A DNA stretch of 64,000 nt, from the NCBI GenBank assembly GCA_037952775.1, contig JBANAY010000003.1, forward strand, positions 22,506,001-22,570,000. The letters run 5' to 3'. This DNA is from Clonostachys chloroleuca (lineage: Eukaryota > Ascomycota > Sordariomycetes > Hypocreales > Bionectriaceae). The notes under the pieces are model-generated. The model ran no database searches. It was not told the origin of the DNA and saw only the letters and a program-made list of their open reading frames with translations. This document shows, in pieces, positions 32,343 to 44,015 of this stretch (positions are counted from its first letter, which is position 1; each line of letters opens with the position of its first letter). The position numbers were made by a program, and so were the translations under genes.

Positions 32343-33119
32343 GGAAAGTTGCTGAGCGGGAGCGTGCCACTGCCGCTATCTAAGCATACGACCAAGGACG
32401 GGATGGAAGGGGAAACAGGCCCAGGCTGGAGAGGCAGATGTGGATGGTTGGTATCAACTTTTGGGGCTTCACGAAATGGGCAGCGTTTGTGCCTGTCCTC
32501 GGCAGTTGAACGCTAAACCCAATTTAGAAAGCAACGCGCACCCTGTCGCCTATCGCCCCACATGATCGTGTCTGTCCAATCAACAACGAGCGATCAACAA
32601 TTGCTCCGCTAGAGACCCCGAAGGCTCTAAATTACAGCGCTGTAGCACAGCAGTTGAGCAGGGCGGTGGTGAGTCAAACGGCATAACGCACGATCGAAAA
32701 GCAAAATTGAACCTTCGCGTCATTCCGCCATGCTCGAATTCAGACTTTTCGGCACAGTCCATCCGAAGACATGCCAATTTCATCCCCTGCTTATTTCCCT
32801 GCCCGCCGCTAATAAAGCTTTGGCTCACGCCGTTACGTTCTTTGGGAAGGCTCTGCGCCTTTGATGTGGCGACCCGCCGGTTCTCACCTGCCGGCTCACT
32901 GATCTCAAGATTTTCATCGGGTCCTCACCTCTGCGTATCGTTACATACGCTCTCCGCCGACATATTGGAATTTTCTATATATGCTCAGACCACTCCTTTC
33001 CTTTTGAACATGCCTCTCATTTGAACAAAAACCAGACAAAAACTAGACACTCATTTTTCTGCCTGTCCAGCCGCCAGCCTCTCTGCCAAGATCTAGATCG
33101 CGTGACTCTCCCTTCAGAG
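32343..33119. other. Divergent promoter between regulator and DHA2 transporter
   Basis: Shared upstream region of two divergent genes. I see CCGG-rich stretches near 32876-32902 but no clear regulator palindrome. Confidence 0.5.
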
Positions 33120-35083
33120 ATGACCTCAACCGACGACCGCGACAGTCCGCCACGGACTGCTGCAGAAAAAGCAGCCCAGCACAGCCTGGAGAAAACTCCT
33201 AGTAATACCGTCACCGAACCGACCGAAGTCGATGAGCCACCAAAAGTGCCAGACCAAAAACCAGCCAGCGCTGATTCTCTTATGCCGCTTCCACAGCTCT
33301 TCCTCACCGGCCTTGGACTGTGGTTTGCAGTCTTCCTTATCACATTGGTGGGCACCTATTTAAAGTATGCTGAATATGTTCAATAAACTGACATGAGTAC
33401 AGGACGGGACAATTGTGGCCAATGCAGCTCCAAGAATCTCCGATGAGTTTCATGCCTTGTCGGATGTCGGATGGTTTGGTAGCGGTACGCAAAATTCCTC
33501 ATCTCGATATAATTATTATTGAATAATGTTCTGACTAGGCTTTCATTAGCTTATGCGTTGACGACTGCTGCTTTTCAGCTGCTCTATGGTCGTATCTACT
33601 CATGCTTCTCAATCAAGTACACCTTCATGGTCGCCGTCGGTTTCTTCGAGCTCGGTTCTCTCATTTGTGCGCTCGCTCCCAACAGCATAGCCCTCATCAT
33701 CGGCCGGGCTGTCCAAGGTCTCGGAGGTGCTGGTATCAACTCGGGTGTTATGATTATCATCTCCCAGTCCATCCCAGTCCGCCTACGTCCCGTTATCGTC
33801 TCATCCATGGGGATCGTATTCGCCATTTCTTCAGTTCTGGGCCCCTTGCTCGGCGGAGTCTTCACCAGCAAGCTCACTTGGCGATGGTGCTTCTACATCA
33901 ATCTGCCATTTGGGGCTTTCACCGCACTCACCGTTCTGCTGTTCCTTCGACTCCCTGCACGCCCTCAAGTGGCTTCAACTCCTTTGATGGAAAAGTTAAA
34001 AAAGTTAGACCTCATCGGGTTGGCCATATTCCTGCCCGCGGTTATCTCACTCCTGTTGGCGATGCAGTGGGGTGGCTCAGAGTACGCTTGGAGCAACGCT
34101 CGGATCATCGCCTTGCTCGTGGTCTTTGGTGTTTTAGGTATTTGTTTTCTGTTCTTCGAGTATTGGAAAGGGGTCGATGCTTCTTTCCCTCTTCGCATGA
34201 TCACGAGAAGAAATGTGGCTGCTGCTGCATGGAATGGATTTCTGAATGGTGGCGCATTCCCTCTTCTGGTGTACTACATTCCCTTATGGCATCAAGTCAT
34301 CAAAGAGGTAGACGCGGTCCAGTCTGGTATCCGACTGCTTCCTCTCATCCTTGGAGTGGTCGTTTGCGCTCTGCTTGCAGGGGCTTTGGTCAGCAAATTT
34401 GGATATTGTAAGTGGACATGGACGGATGACGAGGTCCAAAACCTGGACTAACCCGCGACGCAGATAATATCTTCATGATCCTGGGATCAATTATCCTTCC
34501 AATTGGAGAGGGCTTACTGACCACATGGAACGTCGACACGCCCTTTTCTCAATGGGTCGGCTACCAAGCCATGGTGGGAATCGGCATCGGCTTCGGCCAG
34601 CAGCAACCCATGATCGCCATCCAGACTCTTTTGCCTCGACACGAGATCCCATCGGGCACAGCTGTCATACAACTTTTGCAGACACTCAGTGGTGCCATTT
34701 TCATCTCGGTCGGCCAGTCCGTCCTCCAAAATGAGCTGCTGCGCAACCTGAAGGCTGTTCTACCAAACGCAAACTTTGATGCTTCGGTCCTGACGACAGT
34801 CGGTGCGACTCAGGTGCGGGATCTGGTTCCGCCGGAGGACCTCCCGGCCGTGCTGGAAGCCTACAACGACGCTCTGACCAGGACATACCTTGTGGCTGTT
34901 GTTTTGTCTTCTTTGACTATATTTGGAAGTCTGGCAATGGAGTGGAAGAATGTGGCCAAGCCGAAAGCCCAGGAAACCAAAGACGTCGAGGCCGTCAAGG
35001 AGGGGAATGCCACCAAGGACGAGAACGACGCCAAGAAGGTCAAGGAAGCTCAAGAAGTCAAAGTAGCTAAGGAGTCTACATGA
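33120..35083 (+). CDS. MFS drug:H+ antiporter, DHA2 (14-TM) family
   Basis: Exons 33120-33347, 33403-33484, 33550-34407 and 34464-35083 give 595 aa; all introns are 55-65 bp with GT-AG ends. A soluble N-terminus ([20 protein letters not shown]) precedes the first membrane helix [17 protein letters not shown], then [16 protein letters not shown], the DHA2 motif D1. [32 protein letters not shown] and [20 protein letters not shown] (antiporter motif C) are visible. The C-terminal tail is Lys/Glu-rich with [13 protein letters not shown] microrepeats. It exports toxic compounds or secondary metabolites across the plasma membrane using the proton gradient. Its neighbour the Zn2Cys6 regulator is divergent, and the FAD oxidase follows on the same strand. 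Confidence 0.9.
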
Positions 35084-35781
35084 GAGGGATGGGGGAAACA
35101 TTCTCTCGGCTAACTAATGACCGTTCTAGGTCTGGAGAGTATTGATTGATTAAATCCGGGTGTTTTCAAGCCGATTCACTTAAGTATCGATTAGAATATG
35201 AATGAGATAGAAAGTCCCAGTTGCTATTACGGGGTCGGGATTAAATCCACCCACTTTAGTATCGCATTGGAATGCTATATTTGATAAGCTTCAGCCTTGG
35301 GCTAGCAAAGATTTTTTTTCCCACCCTTTCTATTCATTGCGTTTGAGATGTCGGGTTTAGCATCTTCAAATTTTTTTTTAATTTTTTTTTAAGCTTTACA
35401 ATCAAACTCTCCCGTAAAGTTGATAAGTTTTGAGATGTGCGAGGATCCTGTTATTCGATGTGTGTTGGCTCTAATAGCCGTCAATGAGTTCGTACTTCTA
35501 CTAAGAATGTCATCGTAGCCCTTTTGAAACGTCGGTGCAAGGATCGCACTTTACTTCCTTTCCAGTCTACATATTTATCACGTTCATTGGTGAGAATAGG
35601 GGCATCTGCTTACATGTCAGATTTTGGGTTGACTTCTACGCGGTGAGCACTGTCGTTCGCTCGGAGACATATTGAGTTTCCCATCACGAAAAAGTGCCCG
35701 AGCTTACATAAAAATGTGTCCGGTTCCAGCATCTCGGTGTGACAATGCAAATCATATCACACCAAGCACTCTTATTCTACA
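35084..35781. other. Intergenic with T tracts
   Basis: Between the transporter and the FAD oxidase. It contains two T9 runs at 35371-35390. No gene is recognised. Confidence 0.5.
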
Positions 35782-37172
35782 ATGACTTCCGAAGCCCAAA
35801 TAGATAGTTTCCGAAAAGCGAATCCTGAGGTAACGCTCCTCACTCCCACGTCGCCAGAATGGAAGGATCGTCGAGCTACTAGAGGACACGCTGGGCAAGA
35901 GAAAAAGCCATTGGGTATCGCAATACCTACTAATGCTCAGCAAGTGGCTGGTATTGTCCGCTGGGCGGTCAAGAATGAAGTCGATTTCACAGTTCGCACT
36001 GGCGGTAACGACTTCTATGGCAGAAATGCAGCGGATGGCGCCCTAATTATTGATATGCGAGATATCAAATTCATCAATGTGGCAGATGATAAAACAACAG
36101 CCACGCTTGGCGGCGGTGTCATCGCAAAGGACATGCTGCTCAAGTTTGATGAGCACAATCTCACCGCTCCCCTTGGAAACTCCTTAGAAATTGGCTACGT
36201 GGGGTGGTCAACGATTGGCGGTTATGGACCATTCACGGGGCCTTTGGGGATGGGCTTTGAAGGAATTGTCGGAGCCGAGATTGTCAATCACGAGGGAGAG
36301 ATTGTTAAAGCCACCGATGAAATGCTAGAAGGTTTGCGAGGCATGGGTGGCAACCTCGGCATTGTCACGTCGTTGACAATCAAGGTCTACCCAAAAAGAG
36401 AGGTAAGCAGCCATGCATTCGTCATCTTCGTTTCTGCCATTGTGCTAACCAGGTGTAGATCCTCGTTGGAATGCTAGTCTTTGATGACAGCCCGGAAACA
36501 ATTAAAGCCATTGTTTCCGCGGAGGAGAAGCTCATTTTACCCAAGGATCTAAACATCCATCACTTCCTTATCCAAATGCCGCAGCGGCGAACGTTTTCTA
36601 TCGTGTTCAGTTGGGGTGGTTCAGACGTCGAGGAAGGCAGTAAGTATCTGGAGACATTCACGGCAGCCTTGCCACCGGTCAAGATGAATACTGTCCAGCA
36701 GAAGTCTCTCCTGGGGCATTATGAGAGCTTGCAAATACCGTGCCTGCCGTATGGCGGCCAAAGGTCGATATACATCAAGGAGCTCTCCTCTGGTATATTT
36801 GACACCCTAATGGAGGCTCTCAAGATTAAGCCTGAATTTGCCAACATCGGCTGGTCGATGAAAACTGTCATTGACCATGAAGCAATAGTGCCAAATTGCT
36901 TTGGCGCAGGCTCTCACATTCTGCTCTCGTTCACGGATATGGTACCCGAGGAGAAATATCTTGCCGAGGCAAGGAAGTGGAACGACTGGTTGTATGACAA
37001 GATTCGCTCTTCCGGGGATCCCGCTGTCATGGAGGGGTCCTATCCCGCCCTGACGAGGCCAGACGACAGGACTGCCGAGCAGCTATTTGGGGATAAATGG
37101 CCTCGAGCCAAGGAGCTGAAGGCAAAATTTGACCCTAACAACGTTTTCAAGCATGCCTTCCCAAAATTCTAG
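35782..37172 (+). CDS. FAD-linked oxidoreductase (BBE/PCMH type), lacking covalent flavin ligands
   Basis: Two exons (35782-36402 and 36459-37172) give 444 aa. The N-terminal half is a PCMH-type FAD-binding domain (KPLGIAIPTNAQQVAGIVRW, GALIIDMRDIKFINV, GGVIAKDMLLKFDEHNL, LRGMGGNLGIVTSLTIKVYP). The C-terminal half is a substrate domain ending FDPNNVFKHAFPKF. In most berberine-bridge-like enzymes a His in the R-x-G-G-H motif and a Cys in GYC-x-x bind FAD covalently. Here the first reads RTGGNDFYG (Asn) and the second GYVGWSTIGGYG (Val). FAD would therefore be held non-covalently. No signal peptide is present. It probably oxidises a small alcohol, aldehyde or ring substrate; the substrate is unknown. 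Confidence 0.85.
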
Positions 37173-37716
37173 ACTGGCATTAGGACGCTGTAGGCTTTTG
37201 CTGTTTAGCATACCAATGGCACAATACATTTAGGCCACTCAGACAAAAGACTTCTAGTACGACACATTAAAAGGATTATGAGATTTTGAACACTTACAAC
37301 TGACAGAGAGAGATGCAGCACTGGTTCGAAGGCCTCTTATTGATGAAGCCTGTATTATCAATACACCTCACCCCTCGCCATCAGTGTCCAAAGCGTAGGC
37401 TAACACCACAGGCGGGGTACATTTTGTGTTTCGTTTTAATGGCTTAGTTATTGTAATGAAAGTATACGATAACCAATTTGGAACTTGCATTTGGGAACTG
37501 CTGCCTGTGGGTTAAATTACTTGAGATGAAATTGGAGATTACGGATCCTGGAGTTCGGATATCCAGGCACCAGCAAAACCCCCGGTCCCCATAACTACAA
37601 CCGTAATGCCATGTATAAGTATCCGATTGTTTCCAAGTTTGTTGTTCATTCAAAGGATATTTTTTTTTCAACAATAAATCTATTCACCTTCGCCTGTTGA
37701 TCTCAAGGTTTGCATC
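37173..37716. other. Intergenic
   Basis: Upstream of the GDSL esterase. Nothing recognised. Confidence 0.4.
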
Positions 37717-38810
37717 ATGTTTTGGTTAGTCTGTGTTGCTATGGCAGTAACAGCTACTGCAAGAAGCTGTGGTAGACTGGCAACGATGAAGAACCTTGTC
37801 ACCTTTGGAGACAGTATCACGGATGACGGCCGCATAGCCTATTTTCAAGAGCATATGCAATTCCCTCCTCCAGGCACTATTGTACCGATAGCCAAAGAGG
37901 CGGCTACTGGAGGCGCAACATGGGGTCGTTTTGTTGCGAATGCTACGGGAGCCAACTACAACAACTATGCGTTCTCTGGCGCTACATGCTCCAAGGATAT
38001 CGTTGAGAGATACGTACCTGGACTCGGAATTGCCTTTCCTTCAATATTAGAACAGGAGGTCCCGGCATTCGAGGCAGATCTTGGATTCGACATCCTTTAT
38101 CCTAACCGAGAGGCCGACAATACCGTCTACGCAATCATGATCGGAGCCAATGATCTTGGAATATCGGGCTATCTTTCAGACTCACAGGCCCCTGGGTCAA
38201 CAATCCAGAGTTTCGTCGACTGTGCTTGGAACGTTCTCGACAAACTGTATGCCTCGGGCGGACGGTTTTTCGTTGTTATGAATATCATACCACTGGAGAT
38301 AACACCTCTATACAAATCTGTCGACAAAGGAGGCCTAGAATTCAGCACGCTATTTCCAAGTAAGCCTGATGTTAATAGTACTCTTTACGAACAACGGATT
38401 TTCCAGTCAACTTCAAGCGCCAACAATCTCTTCAGCATTGGAGGACCATTCCAGCTGAAACTCAAGAACCGCTGGCCTGGGGCTACATTGGCAATTTTTG
38501 ATACAAACCGACTTTTGAGGGATATTCACGCAAACCCCGAGAGGTTTTTCGGCCCTCATGCTAACGTTAATGGGGGCTACCAGTTCTGCCAGTCCTCCGA
38601 TGTTGCTAGCTGCACTAGGGCTTCAGAGCCTAAATCAAACTTCATGTGGTTCGATGAGCTCCATCCTTCGGAACGTACCTGTAAGTCAAGTAGCCACCCC
38701 AGACAGTATATTCATATATCTGACAGATGCTTGCCATAGCCAAGATCATTGCTCAAAGCTTCATCGATACTATCCAAGGTAACTCGTCTTATGCCACTTA
38801 CTGGCGGTAG
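37717..38810 (+). CDS. Secreted GDSL esterase (CE16-like)
   Basis: Exon 1 (37717-38680) and exon 2 (38740-38810) give 344 aa. The intron runs GTAAGT...CATAG, and its end was chosen so that the conserved C-terminus reads SKIIAQSFIDTIQGNSSYAT. Residues 1-16 form a signal peptide (MFWLVCVAMAVTATAR). GDSL blocks are visible: VTFGDSITDDGR with the nucleophile Ser, GATWGRFVANATGA, MIGANDLGISG, and WFDELHPSERT with the Asp and His of the triad. The length and motifs match fungal carbohydrate esterase family 16 acetylesterases, which remove acetyl groups from plant-wall oligosaccharides. N-glycosylation sequons fit secretion. Confidence 0.85.
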
Positions 38811-39055
38811 TTCGGGGCATCTGATGGGTGACGGGAGGGCGCCGATTTGGGAAGAACGTTATTCTTCGAAGCCTGGTTAATATCACATGGAATCTGCCAC
38901 TCCCAATAATTATACAATACGGTCAACGTTCAAATATCTTTGCGCGCTAACCGCCCATCTTTTGTAAATACCGCTAATTGTCATCTAAACTCCGCCGTGT
39001 CCACCAATAGATTCCACCTTGATTATTCCATATCACATACCTTCACCTTCCATGT

Positions 39056-39714
39056 TTAACTGTTCCTGCCTTGGAGCTGTCTATCCTTTTTCATCACCCT
39101 CCCCGAAGCTACTCTAGAGGAATTTCCTCTGTGTATACGAGGTCTCCGATGCTCTCTTCTCGGAAATCTCAAACGTTGTAGCAAAGAAGCTAAAATGCCA
39201 CCATCTTTCTTCGCCTCTTCTGTATTAATCGATCGTTTGAGTGTGTATTTTCGAAACTCGTCGAAATCGGTCCAGACCTTCACCCTCTTGCCCGTTCTTC
39301 GAGTATCGATTAAGTCGACGATGTTGACAAGCGTTTTCTTGAGGTGTTTTTGGCATTCTTCGATCGTGTCATGCGTGGGGATGTCCACTTCTTCACACAA
39401 GGCTTGATAACCAGCCAGCTTCGCCTCTTCTGTGAGGGGGGATCTTCAACATCTTCCTGTCCTTCCTCGATGTTTTGCGACGCGGAGAAGTAATGTAGTT
39501 TCAATTCGGATCGTAGGGCGATGGTGCGTTGCTTCTGAAACTCGGAAGTCCCGGCGGCCCAATCTTGGGAGGATGCAAGGCGGGCAAACTCGTCTTCGAA
39601 AGACGCGCTGCTATCGGGAACGAAGTTGTCGAATTTCTCAAAATGAGATTGAGATGACGGTGGCGGCATTTGAGACGAGGGAGGAGGCATATGATCCATG
39701 TTTGCTGTCGTCAT
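39056..39714 (-). CDS. Conserved fungal hypothetical protein, frame break at a 6-base homopolymer
   Basis: The start (MTTANMDHMPPPSSQMPPPS, 39714) leads through a disordered Pro/Ser-rich region into SEFQKQRTIALRSELKLHYF and EGQEDVEDPP. The conserved continuation LTEEAKLAGYQALCEEVDIP, ECQKHLKKTLVNIVDLIDTR and VWTDFDEFRKYTLKRS is in another frame. The change occurs at C6 on the minus strand (plus 39436-39441), and one missing C would restore the frame. The second block belongs to a common filamentous-fungal family of unknown function with a small helical domain (CxEV...LVNIVDLID.RR). Either the gene is damaged or the base call is wrong. The C-terminus past LQRLRFPRR may not be original. Confidence 0.6.
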
Positions 39715-40011
39715 TCTGGTGATATCGAGATATGTGGGAGGTTAGGTTAGAGAGCGTAACGTGTGCCAGACGCGTCGCGGGGTAATAGTAAAGGCGTGCA
39801 TATTATTTACAGCTGTCCAAGAGTGGTGAGGATCTGACCCTGCTTTTCTTTTGTGCAGATACGAGATGCGTTATGCATACCACGTACATATGTCACCAAC
39901 CCCTGCCATTGGCTTGTCTAACTGGCATTGGGGCTTTCCTTCCCAATACCATTTGCAACAGCGGAGTAGATTAATGTATGTAATCTTTAAAAGAAACAAG
40001 AAACATCGACT

Positions 40012-41751
40012 TTAGCCCTTGGCTTGTTCATCACGCTCCATTACCTGCACCCACATATCTGAAATTACGAATAGTCCCATGTAGTTCCTCGCTTTCCACG
40101 GCTTCGTCGGATCAATGAGAGCGATATCGAAATTGTGGACAATCTATGCCGGATTACATCATCCATTAACTTGAATTCAGAGCGCGATGTCGAAGTGTCC
40201 ACATACCTCAAATAAAAGCTTTCCTAGTTCCATCTGCGCGACGACTTTTCCTAGACACTGAAACCTCCCATACCCAAAAATCAAATCATTCGTGCGGAGC
40301 ATGACAGTTAGTTTAGCTGTATCAATTTCAAACCAACGTTCTGGCCGAAAGGACTTTGCATCAGTGCCATAAATCTCTTCATTACGGTGCATTCCGTGGG
40401 CTGAATAGCCAATGCTGACACCCCAGGGAAGATATACGTTCTCGCCGCTCTCGACCTCAACCGTGTCTCCTCCCGGGGGAACATCACGGGAGAAGAGAAC
40501 TGCTACTGGCGGCCAAACTCTTAAGGTTTCCCGGACAACGGCCTGCAAATACGGAAGTCGTTTGGCTTGGTTGGAGGTGATGATGCCCTCGCCAGTTTTG
40601 GGTACGATGCCGTCACGCACTGCCTCATTGGCCTCCTTTTGGAGTTTTCTATAGACTCGCGGGTTTGTTATGATGTGAAGAAGGGCACTGCGCAGGCCGG
40701 CCGAAGTGGTATCGGAGCCAGCAATGAGCTGTTCAACAGACTCTATGTGAAGCTCCTGGCCCTCGAGTCCATGCCGTATGAAAGATGCCAACATGTCGGA
40801 TCTCTTGTCGTTCGGTTCTGCTAGCCGTTTATCAACCTGACTGAAGCACATATCCATTATTCTACCGATACCACGTTTGTATTTCCGTGCTGGGGAGATG
40901 AATGCGCCTATGATGGGCGTATGGGCAAGCCAACTGAAGCTAAGGACAAGAGAAGCGTTGAAGATCTTCATGCCCTCATGACTCGATTTGAGGTAATCGT
41001 CGACATCAAAATCTGTCCTAAGCAATTCGGACATGTTGCCATGCCCGATGCTAATTATGTCATCAAGGGTGAAGTAATGAACCTTCTGGGCTAGGTCTAC
41101 GGGCACGATAGCCTCTCGAGTGGAGAGGTATCTAGACCGAAGAAGATCTACAAGCTCCTGGACCTGTTCGTCAATTGAGATTTCCATCTCCAAGTTCTCT
41201 CGGCCAGAATACTAAGGGCCGACTGATGTTAGCTACACGTACTAAAATGTTGTCATCAATGGTAAAGAAGCGTACCCCAGCTACAATTTGTTTCCTCTTT
41301 CTGCTATGAATTTCTTCATCTGTGCAGGAGAATACATTGTCCTGGCGGTACCCGATTCTGCAAGCCTGGTAGAACCAAGGAGATCGTCGATACCCGGGAT
41401 GGGTATTGATATGAGCCCAGACTGTGGGGGATGAAGTGACTAGTAAGTTGGGTGCCAATCGTACAATTGGACCTGAGAAAAGGAGGGTGTATCAGCTCAT
41501 GGGCGTGCAAAAGTCATGAAGAGTTTCAAGCGCCACCACTCACCATATTTTTGATTCGCTTCTTCATACCATTCATGACATCTTTCACTCAATATAGCTA
41601 GGCTGTGTGGCCAGCCTGATATTCCTGTTAGCTATGGCTCTTTCACCTTTCGCAACCTAAAATATACTACGCAGGCTTGGATGATGTATAACCCAAACGA
41701 AACAACAACGAGCGCTAACCAGTGCGCGTGAAGCACGGAGAGAATACCCAT
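40012..41751 (-). CDS. Cytochrome P450 monooxygenase
   Basis: Exons, 3' to 5': 40012-40143, 40207-41211, 41276-41472, 41544-41624, and a tentative first exon 41671-41751 carrying a membrane anchor (MGILSVLHAHWLALVVVSFG). The protein is about 500 aa. P450 signatures are intact: I-helix LIAGSDTTS, K-helix ETLRVWPP, FRPERW, and the haem loop FGYGRFQCLGK with the thiolate Cys. The last exon ends DPTKPWKARNYMGLFVISDM, a usual Aspergillus E-class ending. The splice phase between the tentative first exon and the next does not match by one base, and the usual YPGP hinge is not seen. The 5' end is therefore unsure or damaged. It lies next to the gentisate dioxygenase gene on the same strand, so a ring-hydroxylating role upstream of gentisate is plausible. 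Confidence 0.8.
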
Positions 41752-42515
41752 CTTGCTGAGATCGATCGTACGATTGAACAATTTTCTTACAGAGAGGGGT
41801 CATGCGATTCACTGGCGGGTGTCTTCCTCTTTAAGTGCTTCATGCCACCCCGGCCGAGACACTCTGACGGGAGGGGTAGCAAGATCATGCATCTACGGCG
41901 AGTCCAATCAAATGTTGCAGATAACCAAGTCCTTGCGTCATAGTTGCTTGTCATACGTCGGGAATTGTTCAATATCTTGGCAGAGCTTGGTGAGTTCTCA
42001 GCATCCTATAGGCTCGTGTTAGATGGGATTGGGTAATTGAGTGCTACCTAAGGATATGTCTCTTCAATGGATGAATAGACCTGGTATTTCCTTAATTAAC
42101 TCAATTCCAGTTTCTTCAGCGCCTCGTCAAAATTGTTTGATGCTTATATTTGATGTAGAGATCTCTCTATAATGTACGTAAACAGAATCCGTTTGCGGGC
42201 GCATATATCTGTGTTTGTATTCATAGTGATGCAGTTTCATAATTCGGCCTGGGCCATACAAGTAAAGGAAATGGTACTTCTGCTCATTAAATACATCGGC
42301 TTATTGCAAGAAGGCGACCCTGAGAGTATACCACTCACTCCCCCACTCATGTTACTTCTGTTTAGTTTTCACGCCTAATATCTTGTTCGACAGTGCAAGG
42401 AAGACTTTATATCAAGCTCCACCGCTCATGTTTGCTGTTAATCATTTCAAATACATGTCCTAGAGAACTAAAATCAACCCCATTCTAGTCTGAGGACTAC
42501 ACAGCTGACTCAAGC
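41752..42515. other. Intergenic
   Basis: Between the P450 start and the 3' end of the dioxygenase gene. Nothing recognised. Confidence 0.4.
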
Positions 42516-43617
42516 TCATGGATGTCGCAGGCCGAGAAGGTCTAAGAAGGGGCCATCGTTCACAGCAACCAGGTATGCCACCTCTTCTTGAGATTCATTG
42601 AAATGCTGGATTTTTGATCCCGCAGGAACCGCAAATGTATCCTTTGAAATCCAGTTGAATGTCACCTTTTCCTTAGAAGGCGAGTCGATCGTAGTATATC
42701 CCTTGCCGTCCACGCAATGATATATGAAGGAAGAGCTATCCAAAGTTTCTTTAGAGGAAGCTCCAGGAGCCAGACGCTCCGCTTGAAGGCCTAAGGTTGT
42801 AGAAAGAGGAGCCCCATTCTTCTGTTTGTAATGATAGATCGCGTGTTGTTCAGTGCTTGCATCCAGTGTCTTTTGCACAGGTGCCCAAGGGTGTCGCCAC
42901 TCGCAAGGATCAGAGGGCCTATCTCTCCAAATTAGTCACAAAACCAATGTTAAGTGAGCATAGTCGGTCACTTACGTGCTAGGGTAACGCTTCTCGGCGT
43001 ATCCTTCGGCGTAGTGAACGGGCGAGTAGGTAAACAAAGGCAGATTCAGCATGTCCAACCAGATTACGGGAGCGTCGCTTTCGTTGCCGTGATCATGCCA
43101 ATGCCACGTAGGTGTGACGACAACATCACCCCGCACGAGGGGCATTTTCTGGCCTTCCACGGCAGTGAAACCTTCTCCTTCAACAATGAAGCGGCAAGCA
43201 TATGCGATATGGCGGTGGGCGGGTGCAGTCTCCCCTGGTTTGACGATCTGGAGACCGCCGTAGATGGTATCTGTGGTATGGGGGGACTCTGAGTTCACTA
43301 GTTAGCCTTTGGGAAACGAGGGGCGCCTACATCACAATAACCGGAGAATGTAGCGTACTCATCTTCGGGTTTACCAGCATCAGCACTCTCCGCTCTGCAT
43401 CTTCCTCTGGCACAAGCTTGGCTGCTAAGTGCAGATGAGGAAGCATCTCCTCGTATTTCCACAGCGCTGGCTCGGCTGTTGGGTTGGGGGTTGGGGGAAC
43501 CATTGCATTCATCTTGGACCACAAGGGCTCCAGGTTCTTGGCAAGCAAGGCCTGCAGGAAAGTATCCATGGCTTTAGGGGCCTTTCCGGACTCGACTTCA
43601 ATCGCAGATGGACTCAT
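42516..43617 (-). CDS. Gentisate 1,2-dioxygenase
   Basis: Exons 43359-43617, 42976-43297 and 42516-42918 join without frame error (introns 61 and 57 bp) to 327 aa. It is a cupin Fe(II) dioxygenase that opens the ring of gentisate (2,5-dihydroxybenzoate) to maleylpyruvate with O2. The N-terminal helix region reads FLQALLAKNLEPLWSKMNAM. The first cupin carries the iron-ligand motifs TAPAHRHIAYACRFIVEG and TPTWHWHDHGNE; WLDMLNLPLF is typical of the family. The second cupin (SSSFIYHCVDGKGYTTIDSP) is degenerate in ligands, as usual. There is no targeting signal. The divergent neighbour encodes the hydrolase for the later step, so these genes form a catabolic pair. Confidence 0.9.
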
Positions 43618-44015
43618 CTTTGACGAGATAATGATTCGTTAGTTCTATTTGTGTAAATGTGAACTGATTTCCACAATGGCAATACAGCGCTTGCTGTTTT
43701 GTCGAAGGTGGGCAGCAGAACTATTAATCCCAAGCTCCGCCCCCCAGACAATTCCCCATGCCCAACATGACATAACACATTCGAGTTTCGCCCAGGTCTC
43801 TTCCGGTTCATCTCCCTTGATTTGGGATCGGGTTACTCCCAGGTGTTTGCATCCGGCGTAACAACGGAACGTCCCCCGGTGCTGCTCCGAGATCTCGGAA
43901 TCCTCATGAGCCACTCACTTTCCGTTCCGAGGTACCCACTAACAACTCGATGCTCATAACTACTAAGCCTAACGTCATCTTCCGGTGTCTTCGTAGCCTA
44001 GGGATATTAGATTAA
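43618..44015. promoter_or_regulatory. Divergent promoter of the gentisate pair
   Basis: About 400 bp separate the starts of the dioxygenase and the hydrolase. It contains the CCG-N6-CGG palindrome listed separately and several further CCG/CGG half-sites (near 43801-43806 and 43918-43932). It probably drives both genes. Confidence 0.55.
43886..43899. promoter_or_regulatory. Perfect palindrome TCCGAGATCTCGGA, candidate Zn2Cys6 site
   Basis: A 14-bp perfect inverted repeat with two CCG/CGG triplets spaced by six bases (CCG-N6-CGG). This is a layout used by dimeric Zn2Cys6 regulators. It is centrally placed in the divergent promoter, two genes from the cluster regulator. Confidence 0.5.
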
